Positions 18,421 to 27,001 of a stretch of 64,000 bases of DNA are shown in pieces; the stretch's first letter is position 1, and each line of letters starts with the position of its first letter. This stretch comes from Fidelibacterota bacterium. Its GTDB lineage: Bacteria; Fidelibacterota; UBA8477; JABMPR01. The translations under genes and the position numbers were made by a program. The notes beneath the pieces were generated by a model. It was given only the letters and a program-made list of their open reading frames with translations, was not told the origin of the DNA and did no database searches. The stretch covers positions 1 to 64,000 of the forward strand of contig JABHBL010000007.1 in assembly GCA_018673925.1 (NCBI GenBank), given 5' to 3'.

Positions 18421-19032
18421 ATGCATATTTTATTGGCCCATGCCCTGAAATCAGAAGCTGGAACCATCAGGCAGCACTACCCCCAGGCAAAGAGTTTGTC
18501 TCGAGGGAGTGGTCAAGAGCTGATCCAACTGGAAAAGAATCTTCATCTCCTTAGAACAGGGATAGGTTTAGAACTCAGCAAAAGGGCTATGCTTACTTAT
18601 GTGGATCCAGACAAATTAGATTTAATCATTCATTTTGGCGTGAGTGGTTCATTATCCGAACAGTTACCCCTAATGCAAATCATCCAGGGTACAAAATTTT
18701 CCTGCGCTGATAAGCCTGACCTTGAAATAGCGCCTCCTGAGATATTTGGAGATATGAGTATTCCGGTGGCACCATTCTATTCTAGCCTCAAAGCCATAAC
18801 AGATGAGACTACCAGAGAATCAACTATAGCTAGAGGTGCAGAAGCAGTTGATATGGAATCTTATTCAGTTGCCAGATATTGTCAAGCAAGGGATCTGCCC
18901 CTCCTGGCAATACGGTGTATCTCTGATCGCGCTGGTGCTTCCACGCCAGATGATTTCAAGCAGAATTACTTCCAGGCCTCTCAGAAACTGCAAAAGTTCC
19001 TTTTGAAAAACATCCTGACTCGGCTGCCTTGA
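18421..19032 (+). CDS. Purine/nucleoside phosphorylase-superfamily hydrolase (MTAN/futalosine-hydrolase-like)
   Basis: A ~203-residue protein of the PNP/UDP superfamily. The pattern GAEAVDMESYSVARYC is the conserved MTAN-type substrate loop, and AIRCISDRAG is the catalytic Asp loop. The ATG at 18421 (MHILLAHALKSEAG) fits the family N-terminus better than the in-frame ATG 33 bases earlier. Members split methylthioadenosine, S-adenosylhomocysteine or futalosine; the substrate is not clear here, and a hopanoid-pathway phosphorylase is another possibility. The next gene's start overlaps its stop region, suggesting coupling. Confidence 0.8.
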   Translation: MHILLAHALKSEAGTIRQHYPQAKSLSRGSGQELIQLEKNLHLLRTGIGLELSKRAMLTYVDPDKLDLIIHFGVSGSLSEQLPLMQIIQGTKFSCADKPDLEIAPPEIFGDMSIPVAPFYSSLKAITDETTRESTIARGAEAVDMESYSVARYCQARDLPLLAIRCISDRAGASTPDDFKQNYFQASQKLQKFLLKNILTRLP

Positions 19033-19037
19033 ACCCT

Positions 19038-19877
19038 ATGAACATCACTGTCATCATTCCAACATACAATAGAGAGGCTACCGTTGAGCAGGCACTTCAA
19101 TCGGTATTAGACCAAACTGCATCACCCCAGGAAATTATCGTGGTCGATGATGCCTCTACTGACAACACAGCAGAAATACTGGAAAAATATTCTACAGAGA
19201 TAAACATCATCACTAACAACAGTAATCAGGGGGTTTCTTTCTCCAGAAATGCCGGTATTCAGGTCGCAAATGGTGAGTGGATTGCCTTTCTGGACTCAGA
19301 CGATATATGGGATCCACATAAACTGGAAAAGCAAAAAGAATATCATGAGGCTCATCCTGGGGAGTTGATCAGCCAATGTGATGAAATTTGGATTCGGAAT
19401 GGTGTGAGGGTCAACCCCATGGATAAACACACAAAGCAGAGTGGGTGGATTTTCGAAGCCTGTGTTCCCCTTTGTATGGTGAGTCCCAGCGCCGTGATCA
19501 TTCATCAAAGTGTATTTGAAAAGGTGGGATTGTTTGATGTCAACCTTCCTGCATGTGAAGATTATGATCTCTGGCTTAGAATTGCTCCTCATTTTGAGAT
19601 TGGACTCCTCAATGAAAAATTGATGACCCGTTATGGGGGTCATGAGGACCAGTTAAGTCGTAAATATTGGGGTATGGACAGATTCAGAATTACTTCAATG
19701 GAAAAACATATAGATAGCAACATGGATCCAAAATGGAAGAAAACTTTGCTGAAAGAACTTGAGTTTAAGTGTGGAGTCGTGGCTGCAGGGGCAAAAAAAC
19801 GAGACAATCTAGAAACGGCTGCTCTCTATCTTGAGAAACAACGAACCATTCAGGAAATCTTAAATCCTGAAGAATAA
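19038..19877 (+). CDS. Family 2 glycosyltransferase
   Basis: A ~279-residue GT-A glycosyltransferase. NITVIIPTYNREATVEQAL is the canonical GT2 opening, VVDDASTDNT binds the nucleotide, and WIAFLDSDDIWDPHK carries the metal-binding DxD. CEDYDLWLRIA is the acceptor/catalytic region. It has no membrane segment. The preferred start is the ATG at 19038; a TTG at 19029 overlaps the upstream stop. It would add a sugar to an envelope glycan or lipid; the donor is unknown. Confidence 0.88.
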   Translation: MNITVIIPTYNREATVEQALQSVLDQTASPQEIIVVDDASTDNTAEILEKYSTEINIITNNSNQGVSFSRNAGIQVANGEWIAFLDSDDIWDPHKLEKQKEYHEAHPGELISQCDEIWIRNGVRVNPMDKHTKQSGWIFEACVPLCMVSPSAVIIHQSVFEKVGLFDVNLPACEDYDLWLRIAPHFEIGLLNEKLMTRYGGHEDQLSRKYWGMDRFRITSMEKHIDSNMDPKWKKTLLKELEFKCGVVAAGAKKRDNLETAALYLEKQRTIQEILNPEE

Positions 19878-19896
19878 AAGCGCTGATTTGGCTAGA

Positions 19897-20697
19897 TTAG
19901 TTTTCTACCAGATCGTTTCTGATACTGGCATACTTCAATGTTGAGTGAAGATTCTTGAAAAAGGGGGGTTGCACCTTCTTCATTTGCTCAAGGGCAGCCT
20001 GAAAGTCATAGTCAAAGCGCATAACTTCCCATTGAGCGGCTCCGTTTTCCAATTTTAGAAATGCCACAACACCACGTTTATCCTCATCAAAAGGTAGACC
20101 TGTTGAGCCTGGGCAAAACACTCTCAAGTTACCGAAGTGATCATGACGAGGGATATGAGTATGCCCATGAGTGAACACAAAGGATTTTGCTTCGGTGTGT
20201 TTGAGTTGCTCATGATCACGCCACTTTTTTGCCTCATCCAGGCTGGGTGGCAATTCATCACGACCAAACCAGGCATGGGTGAATTCGGCATATACCCCGT
20301 TTGTATTCACAAAGTGGGACATTTTCATATTACGAATAAAATCTATACCTTCTGATCCAAGCTGTTCAGCCGTCCATTTTTCATTGGCTACAATATCAAT
20401 ACATACTGGATCATCTGGATCCATGCCCTCGATGGTAGGTCGATCGTATTCCCAGATTCGTTCTGTAAGATAGCGATCGTGATTACCACGAATAAAGATG
20501 GGGTCTGGAAGAGATTGGAGCTTTTTGAGTACTTCTATGGGTGCGGAGCCAAGTGAGAAATTATCACCCAAACAGATAATCTTATCAACATCAGAACGTT
20601 CCTCAATGAGGCGGGCTGCTACATCGAGAGCATGTATATTCCCGTGAATATCCGTCAAAATAGCAAAGCAAGTGGCTTTACTGTCGCCATTAGACAT
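19897..20697 (-). CDS. Calcineurin-like metallophosphoesterase
   Basis: A 266-residue metallophosphoesterase with all the metal-binding blocks: TDIHGN, GDNFSLG, RGNHDRY and FTHGHTHIPRHD. The layout resembles YfcE/DevT-type phosphoesterases of the cytoplasm (no signal peptide). Substrate is unknown: phosphodiesters, Ap4A or protein phosphate are all possible for the fold. It converges with the glycosyltransferase and is divergent from the TPR lipoprotein, sharing a ~240-base promoter region with it. Confidence 0.9.
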   Translation of the reverse strand: MSNGDSKATCFAILTDIHGNIHALDVAARLIEERSDVDKIICLGDNFSLGSAPIEVLKKLQSLPDPIFIRGNHDRYLTERIWEYDRPTIEGMDPDDPVCIDIVANEKWTAEQLGSEGIDFIRNMKMSHFVNTNGVYAEFTHAWFGRDELPPSLDEAKKWRDHEQLKHTEAKSFVFTHGHTHIPRHDHFGNLRVFCPGSTGLPFDEDKRGVVAFLKLENGAAQWEVMRFDYDFQAALEQMKKVQPPFFKNLHSTLKYASIRNDLVEN

Positions 20698-20936
20698 GAA
20701 TCAGCCCCCCACTTGTGCTTGATAATAATTATAGTACGTGTTGACTCCTTAACATCGAGGGACAAATATCTCCTTTATGGCAGCAAAATCCAACTGCTTT
20801 TAAATGGGGCGGATATATATCAAATTGGTGGAATAAGTCTTTTGAAATAGTTGCCTTAGGTGAGACGGGCGAATATATTTGCGCCTGCATGAAACCGACA
20901 TCCAAAATAAGCACTTTATCTATACAAGGAGATTCA

Positions 20937-21986
20937 ATGAAACAATCGAGAAACCTAATGATCTGGGTTGTGGGGCTCTTGCTGCTGACGATTCTGGGAT
21001 GTGATTCCACAGATATGACCTCAGCCAAAGTTTACCTACAACAAAAAAACTATGAAAAAGCAGAAGAAATGCTGCTGGCTGCTACTGACAAAGAGCCAAT
21101 GAATTCAGAGCCCTCTTTTCTACTTGCAACGGAGATATACTCCCGTACAAAAAATTGGGACAAAGTTTCTGAGTTCCTGACCAAGTCAGCTTCAATTGAT
21201 GCCAAATTTGCAGACAAGATCAAAAACGCCCGTGAAAAATACTGGGTTGACAACTTTAACTTTGGTGCCAAAGGCTACAATGCCCTCATCAAAGGAGAAG
21301 CCAAAGATGAAGCTGAACTTTATGTTTCTACAGAAAAGGCCTTTCTTGATTGTATCTCATTACACCCTGAAAAACCTGAAGCATATAGCACGCTTGCACA
21401 AGTCTACCTCTTCAAAGAAGAGTTTGAAAAGGGCAAAGAGTATATGGTTCTTTCCGTAGAGAAGAATCCAAAAGACATAACTTCTCTGGTTAACCTCGGT
21501 TTGGTCTATTTCCGTGAGAAGAGTTATGATGATGCTCTCGTTTACATGAAACGTGCTCTTGAGGTAGATCCTACAAACCTGAATGCCATCAAGCAGATTG
21601 CATTTGTTTATGATGCCAAGGGTGAAAAAGAAACTGCTGCTTCAGCGTACATAAACGCCATTGAAATGGACCCAAATAGTACTGATCTCCATTACAACCT
21701 GGGTGTCCTTTATTTCCAGCAGGAAAAATGGCAAGATGCAGCGAATGAGTTTATCAAAGTTTCTGAAATCGCTCCCACTGAAGCCGATGCATTATTTAAT
21801 GCCGGTCTAGCATTTGGTCGCCTGAAGAACTTCAAAGATGCTGAGAAGTATCTTGAACTGGCCTACGAGTTAACTCCAGAAAGCCTGGATGTAGTTCATG
21901 AATTGAAAATGACTTACTACCAGCTTTATGGCACGAATGACACGAAGTTCAAAGAGATGGATAAGATAGAGAAAAGCCTTAAATAA
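20937..21986 (+). CDS. TPR-repeat lipoprotein
   Basis: A ~349-residue lipoprotein. The ATG at 20937 is preceded by AAGGAG and gives a type II signal peptide ending LLLTILGC, with C22 the lipidated residue. The mature part is almost entirely tetratricopeptide repeats (KVYLQQKNYEKAEEML, ALVYMKRALEVDPTN, DAEKYLELAYELTPES). Such proteins scaffold protein complexes at the outer or inner membrane. The partner is unknown. A strong terminator follows 22 bases after the stop. Confidence 0.88.
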   Translation: MKQSRNLMIWVVGLLLLTILGCDSTDMTSAKVYLQQKNYEKAEEMLLAATDKEPMNSEPSFLLATEIYSRTKNWDKVSEFLTKSASIDAKFADKIKNAREKYWVDNFNFGAKGYNALIKGEAKDEAELYVSTEKAFLDCISLHPEKPEAYSTLAQVYLFKEEFEKGKEYMVLSVEKNPKDITSLVNLGLVYFREKSYDDALVYMKRALEVDPTNLNAIKQIAFVYDAKGEKETAASAYINAIEMDPNSTDLHYNLGVLYFQQEKWQDAANEFIKVSEIAPTEADALFNAGLAFGRLKNFKDAEKYLELAYELTPESLDVVHELKMTYYQLYGTNDTKFKEMDKIEKSLK

Positions 21987-22008
21987 GTCTCTGTCCCACC
22001 AGTTTTTA

Positions 22009-22036
22009 AAACCCCGCGAAAAGCGGGGTTTTTTAT
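22009..22036 (+). terminator. Rho-independent terminator after the TPR lipoprotein
   Basis: AACCCCGC and GCGGGGTT form the stem with a GAAAA loop, followed by a T-run. It lies about 23 bases past the stop codon. A-rich sequence on the left side gives it some bidirectional character. Confidence 0.95.
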
Positions 22037-22104
22037 TTCTAGAATAAGCAGTCATCGATCAGAGATTTATGAAGGAGAAGACTCGATCGGCCACCTGACC
22101 TCTC

Positions 22105-22130
22105 AAAAAACCCAGGGAGCGGGGTTTTTT
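22105..22130 (+). terminator. Second, weaker terminator-like hairpin
   Basis: AAAAAACCC at 22105-22113 pairs with GGGTTTTTT at 22122-22130 around an 8-base loop. It resembles a decayed copy of the terminator 95 bases upstream (CCC...GCGGGGTTTTTT). It sits just ahead of the choice-of-anchor V gene. Confidence 0.5.
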
Positions 22131-22197
22131 GTTTCATCTCCATCAACACACCTTATTTTTCCAGCCACATCTCAATTTCAAACGAAAGGATTCAACT

Positions 22198-22770
22198 ATG
22201 CGTCATGTAATAATAATTGCTTTGTCACTGTTTCTTACTGTCTCACTAAGTGCCAAGAAAAAAGGAGCTCCTCCTATGACCTCTGGTGCTCCTGGAGACA
22301 GGACATGCCATACCAGTAAATGTCACGCCGGAAATGATATAAATTCTGGGAAGGCTGAAATTTCAATTCAGGGGCTCCCCAAGGTCTATGAGCCAAATGA
22401 GATTTATGATATCACACTCAGTCTGCAACAGAAGGGTGCTAAAACCTTTGGGTTTGTTGCCACTGTGGCTGATGAGGATGGAAATGCTCAGGGGACATTG
22501 GTTTCATTAAAGGATCAACCCACTCAACTCATTGCGGACACAAAAACTAAATCGCGCACTTCCCGCCGATATATTTCTCATGTTGAAAAGGGTATTAAAG
22601 CTGTTAAAAAAGGGGAATCACAGACCTGGACCTTTCAGTGGCAGGCACCAGATGAGGTAGCTTCTAGCTCATCCTTCTATTTTGCCCTTAATGCTGGCAA
22701 CGGGAATAAGAAGAAAACCGGAGATTACATCTATACCCGCTCCGTGACAGTAGCCCCTGCAAAAAAATAA
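22198..22770 (+). CDS. Secreted choice-of-anchor V (Reelin-like) domain protein
   Basis: A ~190-residue exported protein with a signal peptide (MRHVIIIALSLFLTVSLSA). The motif GAPGDRTCHTSKCHAG, two Cys with a CxxxxCH pattern, followed by a beta-sandwich (YEPNEIYDITLSLQQ), matches choice-of-anchor V proteins, which are found in many FCB-type bacteria. The cysteine motif resembles a haem- or metal-binding site, but function is unknown. The ATG at 22198 follows AAAGGA; the longer frame starting upstream would mask the signal peptide. A strong terminator lies 20 bases after the stop. Confidence 0.8.
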   Translation: MRHVIIIALSLFLTVSLSAKKKGAPPMTSGAPGDRTCHTSKCHAGNDINSGKAEISIQGLPKVYEPNEIYDITLSLQQKGAKTFGFVATVADEDGNAQGTLVSLKDQPTQLIADTKTKSRTSRRYISHVEKGIKAVKKGESQTWTFQWQAPDEVASSSSFYFALNAGNGNKKKTGDYIYTRSVTVAPAKK

Positions 22771-22790
22771 TTGGTTCTTAGCCAATGAAA

Positions 22791-22816
22791 GCCGAATCCA
22801 AGGATTCGGCTTTTTT
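22791..22816 (+). terminator. Rho-independent terminator
   Basis: GCCGAATCC at 22791-22799 pairs perfectly with GGATTCGGC at 22802-22810 and six T residues follow. It lies only 24 bases before the next ATG (22840), so the next gene's promoter must overlap this terminator or transcription must leak through it. Confidence 0.95.
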
Positions 22817-22839
22817 ATTTGTTCATCAAAGCTAATTTC

Positions 22840-25299
22840 ATGGACATGATTCGTGATTTACTCAGGAGGATGACACAAACGGGGCTTATAGTCTCCGTGC
22901 TGGTTTTTGCTCAGGAAATTCCAATCGTGTCGCCCCATTTGCTGCCATTCCCTGGCATCAAAACAGGCCTATCATACTATTCAATCAAACCTACTCAGAA
23001 CATGGAAGTCATTGCTGGTGGATGGACTATTGCAGATACGCTGCGAGGGGTCCTTGCTTCTGCGGAAATAGAATTATTGCGTTATCGTTGGTGGGATCAT
23101 TTCCAACCAGCGTCAAAATTTGATGCCCACTCCTCCTTGCATTATGCTGTGCGCAATCAAATTGGTACTATCAATCTTCCCTCGGGTTATCCATCAGCTC
23201 TGGAAGTGAATGGTACAGAGATGTCCGGGTTCGCCATGAATATGCTGATTCGTGGATTTTCGCTGGGTAATTATTTTGCCTACGATTATAGCCGAAGAGG
23301 GAGTCTCCATGCACAGATTGGTTTAGGCCTCTCTCACCTCAGTTTATACAAAAATGGTGGAGGAGTTCGTGTTCTGGAGTCTAACGGATATCATGTCAAT
23401 TTTGGCCTTGGATGGAAATACACCCTCTTTGGTCGTCTGGGAAAACGATTTCGAATAGGTATTGATCTGGGTTACACATTGGAAGGTTTTAATCTGGCTG
23501 AACCAGGAGAAAACATAAAATTGCCTGGTGGAACAGCCGGTGCAATTTCGCCCATTCAGTCACTTTCACTCAACACACCAGATTTGAATGTAACCATAGA
23601 GTTTGGTGAGATGTTCTTTGGAGCATATACACCCTTCCGAGATCCATACAAATTGGGATTGTTTAACTTGAGTGCAGGAGTTGGCCTCCTCTCTTATAAA
23701 ACGGGTGTCTCCATTCAGTATGATTCTGTTGGAACCGAATTGAATATTCCTTTGGCATCTTCTACCAGCCAAAACTATGACCTTCAAATTTTTAAATATA
23801 ACTGGCCATTCCACTTCATTCGTCAAGCCAATATTGATGCCTTTAGTGGAGTTGGTGTCCGCCTCTGGAAAATGACAACCCCTACAACACTCCCCTCAGG
23901 GTGGGCTCGTAGCCTAACGGATGGTAGTACCACCTTTAACAATTTGACCTTTTCTCCCAGGGTTTTTGATATCTATCTGGATCACGAAATCATCTATCCA
24001 TTTGGACCAAAATTATTTACCAGAATTCGTGGTGGAACAGGATTCGCCACAATGACCTTGTACGAGAATAAGCTTTTGGACAGATTAATCGATGCCAGCG
24101 GTTTCACCTGGCATATTGGATCTGGCGCAGGTTATACCATCAAAGGGGATGGGAGCTCGAGGGTAACATTTGGGATTAATCTGGACTATGTCCACCAAGC
24201 CTTTGAGATTGACATGAATTCATCAAATCTTTCTGCTGTAGAACCAGATGAAATTATCCCCATTAAATATATTGATCTGAGTCAGCCTGTCGTCTCGCTT
24301 CATATTGGTCTAATTTTTGGCGGATACCCAAATGCTGCCATGAAAGCTTTCGAAGCATTTAAAGACAAACACTTCACCAGCTCCCTGGAAATAATGAAGG
24401 AACTACTGCAGTTCACGCCGAATCATCATAATCGGGATGCAGTTCTTATTCAAAAGCAGCTGGTTGAAGATTCCCTGGTAACCAGGTATTATCGTGATGT
24501 CCGCACTATTCTATCGCAGGGCAAAATTGGCGACGCCCATGCACTCATCCAACAAGGTGAAACGCCACCAGGTGAAGCTGTTGAAAGAGCAGTCCAGAAT
24601 ATGGAAGTGGAAATTGCAGATCGCGCTTTGGAAGGTGTATCAGAGGCATTGAAGATGCTGGATTATGAACTCGCCGAAGATCTCATTCTGCTGGCTCTTA
24701 AAAGCGACCCCTCCTCCTACCCCATTGCCAAAGTTCTCCTCGCACGGTCATACATCATTCGTGCTACCGTTTTATATCAATCTGGTGTCTACGGTCGAAG
24801 CCTATATTGGCTAAAACAGGCTGACGGCCTTACTGACCGCTATAGAATGGTCACAGCTGAGCTTCGACAAAAGGTCGGTGATGGACGTCTTGATGACGCC
24901 AATGCAGGGATTCTGAAAGAAGACCGTCAAATGGTATATGAGTCTATGAAGGACGCCAAGAATCTGAACCCCGTGTTATCTGATATTGTGGATGAACATT
25001 TGAAAGATTTGGAACAGGCGATTCAATATGCTGATGAGCTAAGAATCGCTCCCATGAAGCGTATGGCTCTGGATAATTTGATGGATGATATTGAAAATTT
25101 GAATCCCGATAATTTTATTCCTAAGCTAGGTATGAAGGGGTCACTTATCGTCCGCTATATTGGTCCTCCTGAACGAAAATTTAAAGAGAGTGGTTACGAG
25201 CTATACGTATATCCAAAATCTGACTCTGAAGAGATCTGGTTGTATTTAAAAGATGGAAGTATTGAGAAAATAGAATATCAGAACAAGCAGAAGAAATAG
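22840..25299 (+). CDS. Large envelope protein: N-terminal beta-barrel-like, C-terminal helical/TPR-like
   Basis: About 819 residues, not a family I can name. After a hydrophobic start (GLIVSVLVFAQEIP, a likely signal peptide) the first ~490 residues are rich in alternating Gly/aromatic strands (LGLGLSHLSLYKNGG, FRIGIDLGYTLEGF), as in outer-membrane barrels. From about residue 500 it becomes helical and repeat-like (ALEGVSEALKMLDYELAEDLIL), similar to TPR arrays. Two barrel-like halves appear internally repeated (FGEMFFGAYTPF, GLIFGGYPN). The ATG at 22840 is preferred over a TTG at 22819 inside the terminator spacer. It abuts the convergent AI-2E gene with no gap. Confidence 0.65.
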   Translation: MDMIRDLLRRMTQTGLIVSVLVFAQEIPIVSPHLLPFPGIKTGLSYYSIKPTQNMEVIAGGWTIADTLRGVLASAEIELLRYRWWDHFQPASKFDAHSSLHYAVRNQIGTINLPSGYPSALEVNGTEMSGFAMNMLIRGFSLGNYFAYDYSRRGSLHAQIGLGLSHLSLYKNGGGVRVLESNGYHVNFGLGWKYTLFGRLGKRFRIGIDLGYTLEGFNLAEPGENIKLPGGTAGAISPIQSLSLNTPDLNVTIEFGEMFFGAYTPFRDPYKLGLFNLSAGVGLLSYKTGVSIQYDSVGTELNIPLASSTSQNYDLQIFKYNWPFHFIRQANIDAFSGVGVRLWKMTTPTTLPSGWARSLTDGSTTFNNLTFSPRVFDIYLDHEIIYPFGPKLFTRIRGGTGFATMTLYENKLLDRLIDASGFTWHIGSGAGYTIKGDGSSRVTFGINLDYVHQAFEIDMNSSNLSAVEPDEIIPIKYIDLSQPVVSLHIGLIFGGYPNAAMKAFEAFKDKHFTSSLEIMKELLQFTPNHHNRDAVLIQKQLVEDSLVTRYYRDVRTILSQGKIGDAHALIQQGETPPGEAVERAVQNMEVEIADRALEGVSEALKMLDYELAEDLILLALKSDPSSYPIAKVLLARSYIIRATVLYQSGVYGRSLYWLKQADGLTDRYRMVTAELRQKVGDGRLDDANAGILKEDRQMVYESMKDAKNLNPVLSDIVDEHLKDLEQAIQYADELRIAPMKRMALDNLMDDIENLNPDNFIPKLGMKGSLIVRYIGPPERKFKESGYELYVYPKSDSEEIWLYLKDGSIEKIEYQNKQKK

Positions 25300-26424
25300 C
25301 TAGATCAGGTGGTGACCTTTTAACCCTTGATACACTTCTTGAATAACAACTTTTGAAATACCCCAGGCAGGAACGGCCAGAAACATCCCCAACACCCCGA
25401 TTTGTGAGCCAACCAGGATAAGTAGAATCACTGTCAATGGATGCATTTCCATGGATCCTGAAACCACAATGGGTGAGATGATATTGTTGTCAATCATTTG
25501 AACGATAAGAAACATTCCAATGATGTGTAGGATATAGTAAAAATGTGAGGCCGCTATTGGATCACCGAGGTTATTAAATAAACTCACAATAATAGCCGGT
25601 ACCATACCCATAAATGGTCCCACAAAAGGAATCATGTTGGCCATACCTGCGATGGTACTGATGAGTAGAACCCCAGAAATATTTGTATCAAAAATCCAGT
25701 TCAATATACTGAGACCAATAAAGGACTGTATACCTACACCTAATGCGGCTAATAATTGGCCACGTAGAAAATTGGTCAGCTGTTGTTTTGTTTTGTATGT
25801 AATATTTAGTGACATTTCAAAATATCTATTGGGTACCATTCCGATGAGCTGTTTGGTCATGCGCTTCCCATCCACGAGAAAAAACATGGTAATAATCAGG
25901 ATGAAAATGAAGGTAGCCAGGGTGTCCAGTGCTCCAGCGAGGACAGAACCAAGTTGGCTAAAGAATTTGGCTGATAGGCTGGAGATGAGATCTAAATCCA
26001 ATTGAAAGCCCGGGATATATTCGGCGATCCTGGAGTTTATATCTCCCATCATAGAATTGAGGGATTCGGTTGCTGAGTTCTCCTGGATGATATCCTTGAT
26101 GCGACCGACCTCGTTGAGTAGGGTCGGAATGCCTTTGACCACCCCCAGCGCTACTATACCAAATATTCCACCAAACATCAGCAAGGTGCCATAGAGACGT
26201 CGTATTCCAGAAGATTCCATCCGATCCACCAGGGGATTGAATACGGCTGTAAGTATAGCTGCGATGACAATGAGAAATAAAGCATCCACCACAAGGGGGA
26301 AAGCCTTGTAAGCACCTGCCAGAAGTAAAATAAGTAGAATAAAATAGACTAGAGTCTTAAAGAAACTCTGGAAAAACAATCGCACCGACTGGGGTGCAAT
26401 GCTGACTGAATCGGTATTACTCAT
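25300..26424 (-). CDS. AI-2E family transporter (PerM/YhhT-like)
   Basis: A 374-residue polytopic inner-membrane protein of the AI-2E/PerM family. About eight hydrophobic segments are visible, with the conserved central block MANMIPFVGPFMGMVPAI and the C-terminal MEMHPLTVILLILVGSQIGVL. Members export autoinducer-2 or act as Na+/H+ antiporters, and specificity cannot be read from sequence. The start overlaps the end of the upstream cyclic-nucleotide-binding protein by 8 bases, so the two are probably one unit. Confidence 0.92.
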   Translation of the reverse strand: MSNTDSVSIAPQSVRLFFQSFFKTLVYFILLILLLAGAYKAFPLVVDALFLIVIAAILTAVFNPLVDRMESSGIRRLYGTLLMFGGIFGIVALGVVKGIPTLLNEVGRIKDIIQENSATESLNSMMGDINSRIAEYIPGFQLDLDLISSLSAKFFSQLGSVLAGALDTLATFIFILIITMFFLVDGKRMTKQLIGMVPNRYFEMSLNITYKTKQQLTNFLRGQLLAALGVGIQSFIGLSILNWIFDTNISGVLLISTIAGMANMIPFVGPFMGMVPAIIVSLFNNLGDPIAASHFYYILHIIGMFLIVQMIDNNIISPIVVSGSMEMHPLTVILLILVGSQIGVLGMFLAVPAWGISKVVIQEVYQGLKGHHLI

Positions 26425-26971
26425 TTGCCCCAGACTCTAAAAGGCCTTCCAGTTTTCGGGATACTTTGACCAATTCGCCATTGGTACTGCGTAATCGAAC
26501 AGCCAAAACTTCAGAGAGGGCCAATAGTATTTTACCACCGAGGGCTGGTTTGGTCTTTAGAATATCCATGAGATCAGGTCGGTAAAAGCCAATAATTGTG
26601 CTGTTTTCAATTGCTGTTGCAGCAGCGGTTCTTGGAGATGCGTCGAGCAGGGCTATCTCACCAAAGAAATCGCCATCACCCAGTTTGGAAAGTTGTTTTG
26701 GAGCTTGTTGAGGGATATCCAGAAAGATGCCTACACACCCTTCAATGATTATATACATACCACTTCCAGGATCACCCTGCTTAAAAACAGGCTCCCCTGG
26801 GGCATAATTGCGAATATGCACTGCATTTTCCACAATTTTTATTTCCTGCCACGATAAACGACTGAACACATTGACTTGAGAAAGCGCCATTTGAGCCTGG
26901 CTTCGTTTTGGCCTTAATTTGTCTTTAAAGCTCTCAAATAATGGATAGGAGATATTTACCTTCTCTTTCAT
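26417..26971 (-). CDS. Stand-alone cyclic-nucleotide-binding-domain protein
   Basis: A 184-residue protein consisting mostly of one CRP-like cNMP-binding domain (GDGDFFGEIALLDASPRTAA is the phosphate-binding cassette). It has no DNA-binding helix-turn-helix and no kinase. The overlap with the AI-2E transporter gene suggests it controls that transporter. It shares the input fold with the two histidine kinases at 12.6-15.1 kb, so three cNMP sensors lie within 15 kb. Confidence 0.88.
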   Translation of the reverse strand: MKEKVNISYPLFESFKDKLRPKRSQAQMALSQVNVFSRLSWQEIKIVENAVHIRNYAPGEPVFKQGDPGSGMYIIIEGCVGIFLDIPQQAPKQLSKLGDGDFFGEIALLDASPRTAAATAIENSTIIGFYRPDLMDILKTKPALGGKILLALSEVLAVRLRSTNGELVKVSRKLEGLLESGANE

Positions 26972-27001
26972 AAATCACCTCGTGATAGTCGCTCGGTTAT
27001 C

